Numbered from the stretch's first letter, positions 7,847 to 17,110 are shown. The stretch is DNA of 64,000 nucleotides from Aldehydirespirator sp965219165 (GCA_965219165.1 CBDCMW010000002.1:1860001-1924000), one strand, 5' to 3'. Notes: generated by a model from the letters alone, not told the origin. Numbers and translations: made by a program.

Positions 7847-9064
7847 TCAGGCGGCGGCCTTCTCCAGGATGTGGACCCCGCAGGCCGAGGCCAGGCCGAT
7901 GACGTGGGCCAGGCCGACGGTGGCGCCCTCGACCTGGCGGCCGCCGGCCTCGCCCCGCAGGTGAGTGGCCACCTCGTAGACGTTGGCCACGCCGGTGGCG
8001 CCGATGGGGTGCCCCTTCGAGATCAGCCCGCCGGAGACGTTCACCGGGGTGGTGCCGTCGCGGAACGGTCCGCCCGAGTCGATGAAATCCCCCGAGCCCC
8101 CCGGCTCGCACAGTCCGAGGTTGTCGTAGTGGATCAATTCGGCGGTGGCGAAGCAGTCGTGCAGCTCCACCAGGTCGAGATCGTCGGGTCCCACCCCGGC
8201 CGCCTCGTAGGCCTGCACCGCCGCGTTGCGGGTGAGGGTGTTGACGTCGGGCTGCACCTGGCAGTCCTCGGTGAACGGGTCCGAGGTGAGCACCGACGCC
8301 GAGACCTTCACGGCCCGCCTCTGCACCTGCTCGGGCATCGACGCCAGCCGCTCGCCCGACACCAGCACCACCGCGGCCGCGCCGTCGCCGGTCGGGCAGC
8401 ACATGAGCAGCGTGTTGGGGTAGCTCATCATGGGAGACTCCATGATCTCGTCCATGGAGAACTCCTTGCGGTACTGGGCCAGCGGGTTCAGCGTCGAGTG
8501 GAGATGGTTCTTGTAGGCCACCCGGGCGAACTGCTCGAAGCCCACCCCGTCGTGGTCGTGGGCATAGGCCATGCCGGCCTGGGCGAACACGCCGGGCATG
8601 GTCTCGGTGCCCAGATGGCCGTCGACACCGGTGACCGCGCCGTAGCGGCCGGACGGCTCAAAGACCTTCTTCTCCTTCTTGGTCGCGGCCCCGCCCAGCA
8701 GGCCCATCTTGCCCATCTTCTCGACGCCCACGGCCAGGCCGATCTGGGCCTCGCCGGAGCGGATGGCCATCATGACGGTACGGATGGCGGTGGCCCCGGT
8801 GGCGCAGGCGTTGGCCACGTTGTAGACGGGCACGCCTGTCTGGCCGATCTGCTTCTGGATCCGCTGGCCCACTGCACCGGAGGCCTGGAAGAGCGACCCG
8901 CAGGCCAGCACGTCGATGTCACCCACGGTGACCTCGCCGTCGGCCAGCGCGCCCATGGCGCTCTCAGACGCCAGGTCGATCAGGTCGCGGTCGGGATACC
9001 GGGCGAAGCGGGTCATGTGGGCGCCGAGCACCCAGACGCTGTCGGCGGAGATGCGGGCTGCCAT
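7847..9064 (-). CDS. SCP2-type thiolase (acetyl-CoA acetyltransferase family)
   Basis: A 405-residue thiolase-fold protein of the SCP-x/lipid-transfer type. The nucleophilic Cys87 lies in NACATGA, His302 and Cys304 in ELHDCFATAE, and His352 in GGLISKGHPIGATG, giving the Cys-His-His-type catalytic set. These enzymes make or cleave 3-ketoacyl-CoA, or act in sterol side-chain or fatty-acid breakdown. The gene follows a DUF35 OB-fold protein by 51 bases; such pairs form complexes in steroid-degrading actinobacteria and in archaeal HMG-CoA synthesis. Substrate is not evident. All catalytic residues are kept, so it should be active. Confidence 0.88.
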   Translation of the reverse strand: MAARISADSVWVLGAHMTRFARYPDRDLIDLASESAMGALADGEVTVGDIDVLACGSLFQASGAVGQRIQKQIGQTGVPVYNVANACATGATAIRTVMMAIRSGEAQIGLAVGVEKMGKMGLLGGAATKKEKKVFEPSGRYGAVTGVDGHLGTETMPGVFAQAGMAYAHDHDGVGFEQFARVAYKNHLHSTLNPLAQYRKEFSMDEIMESPMMSYPNTLLMCCPTGDGAAAVVLVSGERLASMPEQVQRRAVKVSASVLTSDPFTEDCQVQPDVNTLTRNAAVQAYEAAGVGPDDLDLVELHDCFATAELIHYDNLGLCEPGGSGDFIDSGGPFRDGTTPVNVSGGLISKGHPIGATGVANVYEVATHLRGEAGGRQVEGATVGLAHVIGLASACGVHILEKAAA

Positions 9065-9115
9065 GGTGTTGCCTTTTTTGGTGTGCGGGTGCGGGGTTGG
9101 GGCCCGATGCTGGCT

Positions 9116-9535
9116 TCAGGCGGGCTCGTAGCCGAAAGCGACGGCGGTGGTGCCGTCGTCGTCGGTGCCGATCGGATGCGCCGTGAGCCGCACCCTCATG
9201 CCGAGCTTGACCGCCTCGGGCGTTGGGTCACAGTTCACCACGTTCGAGCGCACCCAGGTGCCGTCGTCGGTCTTGACGATGGCTGACACGAACGGCACCG
9301 GGATGCCCGGCGCGGCCCGGTGGACGATCGTGAACGCCCTCAGCTCGCCCGAACCATCGACCGCAGCGGGGCCGAAGTCGATTTGGCCGCAGCGGGCGCA
9401 GGCGTTTCGCCGGTCGAAATAGCGCGCCCCGCACTCTGTGCACTCATGGGCCACGAGGTGAGGTTCCGGCTCGAGGTGCAGGTAGTCGACGAGCGGAACT
9501 TGGGCCGGGGCCATCGCCGCGAAGGGTACCGCCAA
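9116..9535 (-). CDS. DUF35 zinc-ribbon OB-fold protein, thiolase partner
   Basis: A 139-residue protein with a rubredoxin-like zinc ribbon (Cys32, Cys35, Cys46 and Cys49 in ECTECG and CARCG), then an acyl-CoA-associated OB-fold (DGSGELRAFTIVHRAAPG, PFVSAIVKTDDGTWVRSNVV). DUF35 proteins bind SCP2-type thiolases and are thought to shuttle or shield acyl-CoA intermediates. It is the first gene of a two-gene operon with the thiolase. Length and cysteine spacing fit the family. Substrate cannot be deduced. Confidence 0.88.
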   Translation of the reverse strand: MAVPFAAMAPAQVPLVDYLHLEPEPHLVAHECTECGARYFDRRNACARCGQIDFGPAAVDGSGELRAFTIVHRAAPGIPVPFVSAIVKTDDGTWVRSNVVNCDPTPEAVKLGMRVRLTAHPIGTDDDGTTAVAFGYEPA

Positions 9536-9613
9536 CGATTCGGTATACCGCTACCAGCACCAGCAGTGGATCACCCCGCCGTGGCGAGTTCGAGGCTCGG
9601 GCTAGTCGCGGGC

Positions 9614-9985
9614 TCAGGATTCCAGCAGCGTTACGTCGTAGTTGCGGATGCGGCGGTCACGGGTGGCGAGCGTCAGATCCTCCGCCTCCGCTTGGGCGAT
9701 GAGCATCCGATCGAACGGATCGCGGTGGTGGTGGGGCAACTGGGCGGCGCGCCGGGCATGAGCGAAGGTGATCGACAGATGTCCGAAGTCCTCATCGATC
9801 AAGGCGTCGAGGTCGCCGCGAACCGTCAGCTTTCCGAGCGACGTCTTGATGCCGATCTCCCAGATGCTCACGGCGCTTACCCATACCCGGTTGTCGGGGT
9901 CCGCTATGGCCTGCGACACGGCCGGTGACAATTCGTCTCCGTTGGCCCACCACAGCAGCGTGCAGGTGTCGATAAGCAGGTTCAC
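9614..9985 (-). CDS. PIN-domain toxin (second VapC-like)
   Basis: A 123-residue PIN ribonuclease. Acidic active-site positions are Asp6 (LLIDTCTLLWW), Glu43 (SIWEIGIK), Asp92 in HHHRDPFDRMLIAQA and Asp110 in TRDRRI. The DPFDRMLIAQA block is typical of VapC toxins paired with Phd-type antitoxins. A GTG start overlaps the antitoxin stop as GTGA, so the toxin is translationally coupled. The longer ORF starting inside the antitoxin was rejected because family members begin at this Met. Intact and presumably active. Confidence 0.9.
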   Translation of the reverse strand: MNLLIDTCTLLWWANGDELSPAVSQAIADPDNRVWVSAVSIWEIGIKTSLGKLTVRGDLDALIDEDFGHLSITFAHARRAAQLPHHHRDPFDRMLIAQAEAEDLTLATRDRRIRNYDVTLLES

Positions 9986-10233
9986 TCGCCCGCCTCGAAG
10001 GCGTCGATCAGCCATTCGGGCGTGTCGGCGAAGTCCGGGGCCATCTCGATTCTGCCTGCGAGCCGACCGGGCACCCGCGGCGTCCGACGGGGCCGGTAAG
10101 CCGAGAGCCGGGCGACGGGACGCCCGTTGCGTCCCAGCACGATCTCCTCGCCCCGCTCGACGCGATCGAGCAGTTTCGAGAGGTTGGTCTTGGCCTCGTA
10201 CACGTTGACCACGTTGACCGTCGCTTCGCTCAT
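9982..10233 (-). CDS. Phd/YefM-family antitoxin (second pair)
   Basis: An 83-residue antitoxin with the canonical pattern VNVYEAKTNLSKLLDRVERG followed by IVLGRNGRPVARL. The N-terminal part dimerises and binds operator DNA; the C-terminal part (FADTPEWLIDAFEAGE) would cover the toxin active site. It leads the operon. The upstream 70 bases are AT-rich (CGTAATTAACCTAGTCAG, with a TAGTCAGACTA dyad near 10.27 kb), a plausible promoter and autoregulatory operator. Confidence 0.9.
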   Translation of the reverse strand: MSEATVNVVNVYEAKTNLSKLLDRVERGEEIVLGRNGRPVARLSAYRPRRTPRVPGRLAGRIEMAPDFADTPEWLIDAFEAGE

Positions 10234-10267
10234 CGGCTCCGCCGTTCGTCTAGTCCCTTATCGTAAT

Positions 10268-10286
10268 TAACCTAGTCAGACTAGAC
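10268..10286. promoter_or_regulatory. Possible operator/promoter of the second toxin-antitoxin pair
   Basis: The sequence CTAGTCAGACTAG is a near-perfect dyad in an AT-rich patch 35-50 bases upstream of the antitoxin start. Phd-type antitoxins bind palindromes in this position. The assignment rests on position and symmetry only. Confidence 0.4.
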
Positions 10287-10308
10287 TATCGCACGGAGAC
10301 ATCTCGCG

Positions 10309-10908
10309 CTACCACTGCGACCGGTGGAGCACGTCGCCTAGATCGGGGCGGCCCCGCCCTGCCGAGCGGCTGGGCCTGTCGTCGCCGGCGGGATGGCCGA
10401 TGGCGATGGTTCCGACGCCCCGCCGGTCGGTCGGAACATCGAAGCGCTGGCGCACGGCCGGCTCGTGCCCGAACATCCCGAAGAACGCCGCGCCCAACCC
10501 TCGATCCTGCGCGGCCAGCAGCATGGTCATCACGACCGCCCCGCCGTCGACGAACCAGTAGGGCACCGGCCAAGCCTCCGCGCGAGCGCCGAGGCCGGTG
10601 TGGATCTTGTCCGGCTCGCGGTAGCGGCGCAGGTACTCGCCCACGTTAGTCCACACCACCACCAGCGCCGGCGCAGTCAGGAGCCCGGGCCAGGCGAAGC
10701 CGTCGCGGCGCTCAGAGGGCAGCGTGACGTCCCAGTAGGCCGAGGTGTCGTGCCCCTCCAGCACCAAGAACTCGATCCCCGCGGTGTTGCCCGCGGTCGG
10801 CGCCCGCCGGGCCAGGTCGCAGATCTCGTCGACCACCTCCGGCGTCACCGGCTCGGCTGTGAACGAGCGCACCATCCGGCGGCGCCGGACTGCTTGTTCG
10901 AACTCCAC
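10309..10908 (-). CDS. Nitroreductase-family protein
   Basis: A 199-residue FMN-dependent nitroreductase-like protein. The N-terminal RRRRMVRSF motif binds the FMN phosphate, APTAGNTAG lies in the usual flavin-contact loop, and the FVDGGAVVMTMLLAAQDRGLGAAFFG helix and GTIAIGHPAGDDRPSRS end match the family. Such enzymes reduce nitro compounds, quinones or flavins with NAD(P)H. The substrate is unknown. It follows the uncharacterised gene at 10949 by 40 bases and may share its transcript. Length is normal. Confidence 0.85.
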   Translation of the reverse strand: MEFEQAVRRRRMVRSFTAEPVTPEVVDEICDLARRAPTAGNTAGIEFLVLEGHDTSAYWDVTLPSERRDGFAWPGLLTAPALVVVWTNVGEYLRRYREPDKIHTGLGARAEAWPVPYWFVDGGAVVMTMLLAAQDRGLGAAFFGMFGHEPAVRQRFDVPTDRRGVGTIAIGHPAGDDRPSRSAGRGRPDLGDVLHRSQW

Positions 10909-10948
10909 GCCGGGCTCCGCCGCGCCGCTCGCGGGCGCGATCGCCTCG

Positions 10949-11617
10949 CTACAGCAGTTTCTCGAGCTCTTCGGCCATCACCCAGCCGTGCACGATCAGC
11001 GTGTCGCCGTCGTCTCGGACCACGCTGTCGAGCAGTGCGGCGGCTTCGGGCGGAATCTGCTCGGGCTTGAGGCTGGCGTGGTCGAGCACCACTGGGGGAC
11101 CGCCTTTGCCGCGGGTGGTGAAGATGCGGTCCTCGTAACTGAGGGATCCAATACCGAAGCGTTTGGCGAGGCGCCGCCCCCAGGCCCTCTCCTCTCCGGT
11201 CGCCTTGTGAGCGGGCCGGGGCACGACGTCGTGCAGATTCTTGAAGGCCTCGAAGGCGCCCGGATCGTTGACCTGCATGCCGACGAGCACGTCCTCGTCG
11301 GGGAAGGACAGAGCGGCCCGGCGGAACTGGTCGGTGACGATGCCCCTCAGCACCGTGTCGCGACGGGTTGTGCGGCAGGTGTGGCCGGCGCCGATGAGCA
11401 CGCACGGAGTTCCGCCGATGCGTTCCAGTGTGCAGAACGAGAAGCCTCGCAGCTTGCCGTTGTCGCGGGCCTCGGTCACCAGTACCCAGGCCTCGGCCTG
11501 CTTGGAGAGGGAGCCCACCTCGTAAGCGCTGGAGGAGACGGCGCAGAGATCGGCCATTTCAGCCAGATCGGAGTCCCCCAGTGCGGTGCAATCCCTCGTC
11601 TCGATCGCGATTGCCAT
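10949..11617 (-). CDS. Conserved protein, possibly GNAT-acetyltransferase-like
   Basis: A 222-residue protein with start chosen at MAIAIETRD; an in-frame ATG twelve bases upstream is the alternative. The N-terminal half resembles the GNAT layout: helix (LAEMADLCAVSSSAYEVG), strand with AWVLVTEARDNGKLRG, then FSFCTLERIGGTPCVLIGAG. The C-terminal half (FPDEDVLVGMQVNDPGAFEAF) fits a substrate-specific part. No catalytic residues or partner could be identified. It lies between the nitroreductase and dnaE, both on the same strand. Function is unknown and the GNAT idea is a guess from pattern. Confidence 0.55.
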   Translation of the reverse strand: MAIAIETRDCTALGDSDLAEMADLCAVSSSAYEVGSLSKQAEAWVLVTEARDNGKLRGFSFCTLERIGGTPCVLIGAGHTCRTTRRDTVLRGIVTDQFRRAALSFPDEDVLVGMQVNDPGAFEAFKNLHDVVPRPAHKATGEERAWGRRLAKRFGIGSLSYEDRIFTTRGKGGPPVVLDHASLKPEQIPPEAAALLDSVVRDDGDTLIVHGWVMAEELEKLL

Positions 11618-11747
11618 GGCGGCTTCCACCCCTATCGTTCGCCCGTACCGTCCGCTCCAGTCTCAGGGGCGCGGGGCCGTTTCGCAACCTTTCGACCGCC
11701 GTTTCGCGCCGGGCGAGGCCCCTGTCGGGTCCCGGCCGACCGATAGA

Positions 11748-14700
11748 TCAGACTCCGCCGATGGCCTCGGCGCCGAGCAGTTCGCGCAACTCGGCCGGCA
11801 GGCCGTTGGCGGTGTCCACCGTGAAGTCGTCAGGCAGGCGCGCCATGCGGCGGTCGCCCAGCAGCAACTCCACCGGCGAGTGTCCGGGATGGGCGCACAG
11901 CACCGACTTGAGCTCGCGCAGCAGCCGATCGTTCTGGTGCTCGAGCGGAAGGTTGACTCGCAGCGGAGGGTCCTCGCCTGTGCTCTCCACGGGATGAACC
12001 TCGTTGGCGAAGAACCTGAGGGTGTCCTCCCTGGTGTCGAGCCGCCCTCGCACCACGACCACGGCGTCGTCGGCCAGCTTCGGGCCGTGCTCGGACATCG
12101 CCTTCGGGAACACCAGGACCTCGATCTTGTCCTCGAGGTCCTCCAGCGCGAAGGTCGCCATCAGTTCACCCTTGCGGGTCCAGCGCCGATTCAAGCCGGT
12201 GACCACTCCCCCGACCGACCAGTAGCCAGCGTCATCGCTGTGGGACGCACCCGCCGCGAGCTCGCCGATCGTGCAATCGGCCAGGCGGCGTACCCGGGCC
12301 TCCATCCCCTTGAGCGGGTGGTCGGAGATGTAGAGACCGAGCATCTCCTTCTCGTGGGCGAGCTTCTGCATGCGCTCGTACTCGATGTCGGGAACCTCCG
12401 GCCGGTCGTCGAAGGAGGGGCCGTCGCTCTGCTCCCCGAACAGCGACATCACGCCGGCCTCGTGCTCCCGGCGTTTGCGGACCGTCATGTCGATGATGTC
12501 CTCGTGCACCTGCAGCAGGCCCTTGCGGGGGTGGCCCAGCGAGTCGAAGGCCCCCGCCTTGATCAGCGACTCGATCGTTCGCTTGTTCAGCGCGTCGATG
12601 TCGACGCGCTCCACAAAGTCGACGAACGAGGCGAAGGGGCCGTTGGCCCCGCGCTCCGCGATCACGCGCTCGACCATCCCCTCACCCACGTTGCGGACCG
12701 CCGAGAGGCCGTACACGATGCGGCCCGGGCCGGTTGCGGCCCGCTCGTCGTCGTCATGGGGCACCGGCGTGAAGTCGGAGGCGGACCGGTTGGCGTCGGG
12801 AACCTCGACCTCGATACCCCGCAGGCGGCACTCGTTGAGGTAGACCGAGGCGTTCTCCAGCTTGCTCTTGACGCTGGTGAGCAGGGCGGCCAGGTATTCC
12901 ACCGGATAGTTCGCCTTGAGGTAGGCGGTCTGGTAGGCGACCAGCCCGTAGCCGTAGCTGTGGCTCTTGTTGAAGGCGTAGTCGGCGAACTGCTCGATGA
13001 TCTTGAACAGCTGGGCGCCGAGGCCCTCCTCATAGCCGTTGGCGGCCACGCCGGCGACGAACTTCTCCTCCTCGGCGGCCATGGCCGAGCGGATCTTCTT
13101 TCCCATGGCCTTTCGCAGCGAGTCGGCCTCGGCCAGGGAATAGCCCGCGAAGCGCTGGGCCACCCGCATGACGCTCTCCTGGTAGATCATGAGCCCGTAG
13201 GTGTCGGCCAGGATGTCGGCCGCGTCGTCATGGAAGTACTCGACGCGGCGCCGGCCGTTCTTGCGGTCGGCGTAGTCGTGGTGCATGTTGGCCGCCATCG
13301 GCCCCGGCCGGTACAGCGCCACCAACGCGCAGATGTCGTCGAAAGAGGTGGGCGCAAGGGAGCGGACCAGCGAGCGCACCTGGGGGTTCTCCAGTTGGAA
13401 CACGCCGATGGTGTCTCCCTCCCTCAGCATGTTGAAGGTGGCGTCGTTGTCCAGCGGGATGGAGTCGATGTCGATGGTGACGCCCCGGGTGCGCTCGATC
13501 AACTCGGCGGTGTCGGTGATCACGTCGAGGTTGCGCAGGCCCAGGAAGTCCATCTTGAGCAGGCCGAGGTCCTCCACCCCGTGCATCTCGTATTGCGTGA
13601 CGATTGGCGCCTTGGTCGGATCCCGCCCCGGCTCCGGCTTGCGCTGGATGGGCATGTACTCGGTGAGCGGCTCGGGTGTGATGACCACCGCCGCGGCGTG
13701 GATGCCGTCCTGGCGCCGCATGCCCTCGAGGCCCCGGGCCACGTCGACCACCTTGGCCACCTCGTCGTCCGTCTCGCACATCTGGCGCAGCTCGGCTGCG
13801 GCCACGAATCCGTCGTGGTGCTCCTCGGAATCCTCGAAGCAGTACTTCAGCGGGGTGTCGCGCCCCAGGATCAGCGGCGGCATGGCCTTGGCGATCTTGT
13901 CGCCGAGAGAATGGGGGAAGCCCAGCACCCGGGCCGAGTCGCGCACCGCGGCCCGGGCCTTGATCCGCCCGAACGTGATGATCTGGGCCACATGGTCGTT
14001 GCCGCCGCGGCTGTACTTCTGGGAGGCGTATCTGATGATCTCGTCGCGGTGGCGCGAGTCGAAGTCCATGTCGATGTCGGGCATCGACACCCGCGACGGG
14101 TTGAGGAACCGCTCGAACAGCAGGTCGTAGCGGATGGGGTCCAGGTCGGTGATGCGCAGGCTGTAGGCCACCGCGCAGCCCGCGGCCGAGCCTCGGCCCG
14201 GCCCCACCCGGATGTCTCGCCGGCGGGCGTAGGCGATGAGGTCCCACGTGATGAGGAAGTACGAGGCGAACCCCATGTTGTTGATGACCTCGAGTTCGTA
14301 GGCCAGCCGCTCGGCCACCTGGGGGGGCAGGGGGTCGCCCCAGCGCTCGCGGGCGCCGGCGAGCGTGAGGTGCTCCAGGTACTCGCGATCGCTGCCGTAG
14401 CCGTCGGGCACCTCGAAGTGCGGGAGCCGGGGCGTGCCGAACTCGATGTTGACCTCGGAGCGCTCCGCGATCTGCAGTGTGTTGTCGCAGGCCTCGCCGA
14501 TCTCGGAGAAGAGGCTGCGCATCTCGGCGGCTGTCTTGAGGTAGTGGGCGTCGCCGTAGAACTTGAGCCGGTCGGTGTCTTCCAGCAGCGATCCGGTCTG
14601 CACGCACAGCAGCGCGTCGTGGGCCGCGGCGTCGCTCCGGTGGGTGTAGTGGCTGTCGTTGGTGGCCAGGAGCGGGGCCCTCAGCTTGCGGGCGATCTCC

Positions 14701-15314
14701 AGGAGCTGGGGGTTGATCTGGTGCTGCTCGGGGATGCCGTGGTCCTGCATCTCGACGTAGAAGTTGTCGGGGCCGAATATCTCCTGGAAGCGGGCCGCCT
14801 TGTCGAGTGCCTCGGCGGTGTTGCCCCGCAGCAGGGCTTGGGGCACCTGGCCGCCGAGGCAGCCGGTGGTGGCGATCAGGCCCGAGCTGTGGTCGTTGAG
14901 CGTCTCCCAGTCGCAGCGGGGCTTGTAGTAGTAGCCCTCCATGAATGCCCGGCTGGCGACCTTGATGAGGTTCTTGTAGCCGGTGTCGTTGGTGGCCAGC
15001 AGCGTCAGGTGGTAGTAGAGCTTGCCGCCGCCCTCTATGTCGCCGCCGGAGTCGTCCACCCGCCCCCGGCGCGGTGGGCGCTCGTGCCGGGAGTCCTGGG
15101 CCATGTAGGCCTCGATGCCGATGATGGGCTTGATGTCGCGGTCCTTGCACTTTCGATAGAAGTCCAGGACCCCGTACATGTTGCCGTGGTCGGTGATGCC
15201 CAGGGCGGGCTGGCCGTCGGCGGCCGAGGCCGCGATCAGCTCGTCGAGCCGTGAGGCGCCGTCGAGTATCGAGTATTCCGTGTGTACGTGGAGGTGGACG
15301 AAGGAGTCAGCCAC
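11748..15314 (-). CDS. dnaE: DNA polymerase III alpha subunit
   Basis: The replicative polymerase catalytic subunit, 1188 residues. It opens with the PHP domain (FVHLHVHTEYSILDG, LGITDHGNMYG). The polymerase core shows GPGRGSAAGCAVAY and the catalytic aspartates in MPDIDMDFDSRHRDEI. The tandem helix-hairpin-helix region (VERVDIDALNKRTIESLIKAG) and the C-terminal OB-fold (WSVGGVVTGLNRRWTRKGE) follow. It is DnaE1, as in other actinobacteria, where the PHP domain can proofread. The start chosen is a GTG preceded by AGGAG; a GTG six codons upstream is also possible. It is monocistronic or followed by the gene at 10949 after 130 bases. Confidence 0.97.
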   Translation of the reverse strand: MADSFVHLHVHTEYSILDGASRLDELIAASAADGQPALGITDHGNMYGVLDFYRKCKDRDIKPIIGIEAYMAQDSRHERPPRRGRVDDSGGDIEGGGKLYYHLTLLATNDTGYKNLIKVASRAFMEGYYYKPRCDWETLNDHSSGLIATTGCLGGQVPQALLRGNTAEALDKAARFQEIFGPDNFYVEMQDHGIPEQHQINPQLLEIARKLRAPLLATNDSHYTHRSDAAAHDALLCVQTGSLLEDTDRLKFYGDAHYLKTAAEMRSLFSEIGEACDNTLQIAERSEVNIEFGTPRLPHFEVPDGYGSDREYLEHLTLAGARERWGDPLPPQVAERLAYELEVINNMGFASYFLITWDLIAYARRRDIRVGPGRGSAAGCAVAYSLRITDLDPIRYDLLFERFLNPSRVSMPDIDMDFDSRHRDEIIRYASQKYSRGGNDHVAQIITFGRIKARAAVRDSARVLGFPHSLGDKIAKAMPPLILGRDTPLKYCFEDSEEHHDGFVAAAELRQMCETDDEVAKVVDVARGLEGMRRQDGIHAAAVVITPEPLTEYMPIQRKPEPGRDPTKAPIVTQYEMHGVEDLGLLKMDFLGLRNLDVITDTAELIERTRGVTIDIDSIPLDNDATFNMLREGDTIGVFQLENPQVRSLVRSLAPTSFDDICALVALYRPGPMAANMHHDYADRKNGRRRVEYFHDDAADILADTYGLMIYQESVMRVAQRFAGYSLAEADSLRKAMGKKIRSAMAAEEEKFVAGVAANGYEEGLGAQLFKIIEQFADYAFNKSHSYGYGLVAYQTAYLKANYPVEYLAALLTSVKSKLENASVYLNECRLRGIEVEVPDANRSASDFTPVPHDDDERAATGPGRIVYGLSAVRNVGEGMVERVIAERGANGPFASFVDFVERVDIDALNKRTIESLIKAGAFDSLGHPRKGLLQVHEDIIDMTVRKRREHEAGVMSLFGEQSDGPSFDDRPEVPDIEYERMQKLAHEKEMLGLYISDHPLKGMEARVRRLADCTIGELAAGASHSDDAGYWSVGGVVTGLNRRWTRKGELMATFALEDLEDKIEVLVFPKAMSEHGPKLADDAVVVVRGRLDTREDTLRFFANEVHPVESTGEDPPLRVNLPLEHQNDRLLRELKSVLCAHPGHSPVELLLGDRRMARLPDDFTVDTANGLPAELRELLGAEAIGGV

Positions 15315-15442
15315 CGCGGCTCCTGTGGACACTGTGGACCGGTGTTGAGGAAGCTGTGGATGAACAACACAGCTGTGATTCGCACCATAGCCCGCCCTCC
15401 GGGAGCGTGCACAGCCGTCGCGGCAGCGCCGCCCGCGGCCAG

Positions 15443-15976
15443 CTAGAGGTACGTGCCGTGACGGCTTCCGGCGTCGCCTCCGGGGTGTGCCGGGTGGTGC
15501 GGCTCCGCTCCCGGCGGCAGCTCGCCCCGAATCGACAGGAGCTGCTGGTGGGCCGTCATCTGCTGGGCGAGCAGCATCGCCTTCATGCCCTGGATGAGGC
15601 CTTCGAGCCAGCCCACCAGCTGGGCTTTGGCGATCTGGAGCTCCACCGCGGATGGAGGCTCGGGCCGGTCGAACGGCGAGGCGAGCCTCGCCAGCTCCTC
15701 GCGCAGGTCCGGTGACAGGGCCGAGCCCACCTCCTCCACCGACGTCTCGTAGATCTCGCGCAGCCGCTGCCTGCTGGCCTCGTCCAGGTCGGTGGACCGG
15801 ACCTCGGCCAGCAGCTGCTTGAGCATCGTGCCGATCCGCATGACCTTCGCCGGGTGATCGATGGTCTCGTTGATCTCGTCGTCGGCCTCCCCGCCGGCCA
15901 TCTCCACGACCTGTGGAGCCAGCACTTCGGGCCGTTCGGCCTCGGGGCTGTCTTCGCTGCGCTCGTCGGCGTCCAC
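15443..15976 (-). CDS. bpa: Bacterial proteasome activator (Bpa/PafE)
   Basis: A 177-residue protein with the DUF2587/Bpa core: VMRIGTMLKQLLAEVR, then LDEASRQRLREIYE, LREELARLASPF and the AQLVGWLEGLIQGMKAML helix. The C-terminus ends in GTYL, an HbYX-type tail like the GQYL of mycobacterial PafE, which docks into the alpha-ring pockets of the 20S proteasome and opens the gate. Bpa forms a dodecameric ring and promotes ATP-independent degradation of unfolded proteins such as HspR. The acidic N-terminal 40 residues vary in the family. Its presence implies a 20S proteasome elsewhere in the genome. Located ten bases after the phosphodiesterase gene, probably in one operon. Confidence 0.93.
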   Translation of the reverse strand: MDADERSEDSPEAERPEVLAPQVVEMAGGEADDEINETIDHPAKVMRIGTMLKQLLAEVRSTDLDEASRQRLREIYETSVEEVGSALSPDLREELARLASPFDRPEPPSAVELQIAKAQLVGWLEGLIQGMKAMLLAQQMTAHQQLLSIRGELPPGAEPHHPAHPGGDAGSRHGTYL

Positions 15977-15985
15977 GACCTAACC

Positions 15986-17110
15986 CTAGGAGACGTGGAT
16001 CAGAAGCGGCACCAGCATCTCGGCCGAGGTGAGCGAGCCGTGGCGGCCGATAATCCTGGGCGCGCCGTCGTCGGGATGGCTGAACGCCCAGGCGTCTCGG
16101 GCCACCAGCGCCACGTCACCGAGCCGGGCGCGGGCTGCTTCGGTGACAACCGGTCCCAGCCAGCCGCCGTCGACTATCTCCTCGGCGGTGTGGACCCAGG
16201 CCTGGTCGGTGTGCGCGCCGGCCGCGGCCTCGTACAGGTCGCGGCCTCGGCCCTGCCGGGCATGCAGCCAGCGGAACCGGGCTTCACCCGACTCTGCCTC
16301 GGCGCAGTCGAGCACTGAGCGGTCGATCTTGACCAGGCCGTCGGAGCAGTCCACCAGGCCGTGGTCGGATGTGGCCACCACCGCCGCTCCCCGGGGCAGG
16401 GCTTCGAGCAGGTCGGCCATCAGCCGGTCGCAGGCCCGCAGCTCGGCGTCGTAGTGCTCCCCGAAAGCGTGCTCGTGGGCCACCGTGTCGAGGCCCTCGT
16501 AGTAGGCGTAGACGAACGACTCCCCCGCAGCCAGCAGGCGCCGCACCTCCACCGCCAGGCTCGACAGCATCTTGTAGCCGAATCGGCGAGCGTCGCGCAG
16601 GTAGGCACGGCTGAAGCCCGACTTGCGGTATTGCTCCTTCTGGAGCGCGGGCGGGCGCTGGCCTCCGAAGGAACCCACGGGCTGGAACCGCTCGGGCGGA
16701 TGGCGGTCCAGGCCGTCGCCCTGGGGCGTCCGCCATTTCAAGACGTTGAGGTTGCCGTCGTGGGTCCGGATCCGGTACCCCACGATGCCGTGCTCGCCCA
16801 CCCCGACGCCGGTGGCTATGGACGTGAGGGCGGAGGCGGTGGTGCTCGGGGCCACGGTCGTGATGGTGGATGCGTGCATCTCGTGGAGTGTGGGCGCCAC
16901 GCGCCGCCGCGTCGCCAGCTGCTCGGCGCCGAGACCGTCCAGGACCAGCATCACCACGGCCCGAGCTTCGAGGACCTCGGCGGGCAGGGGGCCGGGTGGG
17001 GCATCCCGTCCGGGCTCCAATATCGCCGGCACGATGTCGGCCACACACCCGCCGCCGTAGGCCGGCAGGACCGGCTCTCGGGGCGCGGGGATCGGTTCCG
17101 GCAGGGCCAC
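15986..17110 (-). CDS. Alkaline-phosphatase-superfamily phosphodiesterase/nucleotide pyrophosphatase
   Basis: A 374-residue type I phosphodiesterase/nucleotide pyrophosphatase-like enzyme. Metal ligands appear in VMLVLDGLG (about residues 52-60) and in TSDHGLVD (about 245-252), with an Asp and His further on in GRHGSLTSAEM near the C-terminus. The nucleophilic Thr lies in the TTVAPSTTASALTSIATG segment. The superfamily binds two zinc ions and hydrolyses phosphodiesters or phosphonates. No signal peptide is evident, so it may be cytoplasmic. It leads an operon with bpa. Confidence 0.85.
   Translation of the reverse strand: MALPEPIPAPREPVLPAYGGGCVADIVPAILEPGRDAPPGPLPAEVLEARAVVMLVLDGLGAEQLATRRRVAPTLHEMHASTITTVAPSTTASALTSIATGVGVGEHGIVGYRIRTHDGNLNVLKWRTPQGDGLDRHPPERFQPVGSFGGQRPPALQKEQYRKSGFSRAYLRDARRFGYKMLSSLAVEVRRLLAAGESFVYAYYEGLDTVAHEHAFGEHYDAELRACDRLMADLLEALPRGAAVVATSDHGLVDCSDGLVKIDRSVLDCAEAESGEARFRWLHARQGRGRDLYEAAAGAHTDQAWVHTAEEIVDGGWLGPVVTEAARARLGDVALVARDAWAFSHPDDGAPRIIGRHGSLTSAEMLVPLLIHVS

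Noticed and set aside
11586..15254. A 1222-codon open frame on the plus strand opposite dnaE
   Set aside because: It is the antisense shadow of dnaE in GC-rich DNA, has no recognisable motif, and dnaE shows all family motifs.
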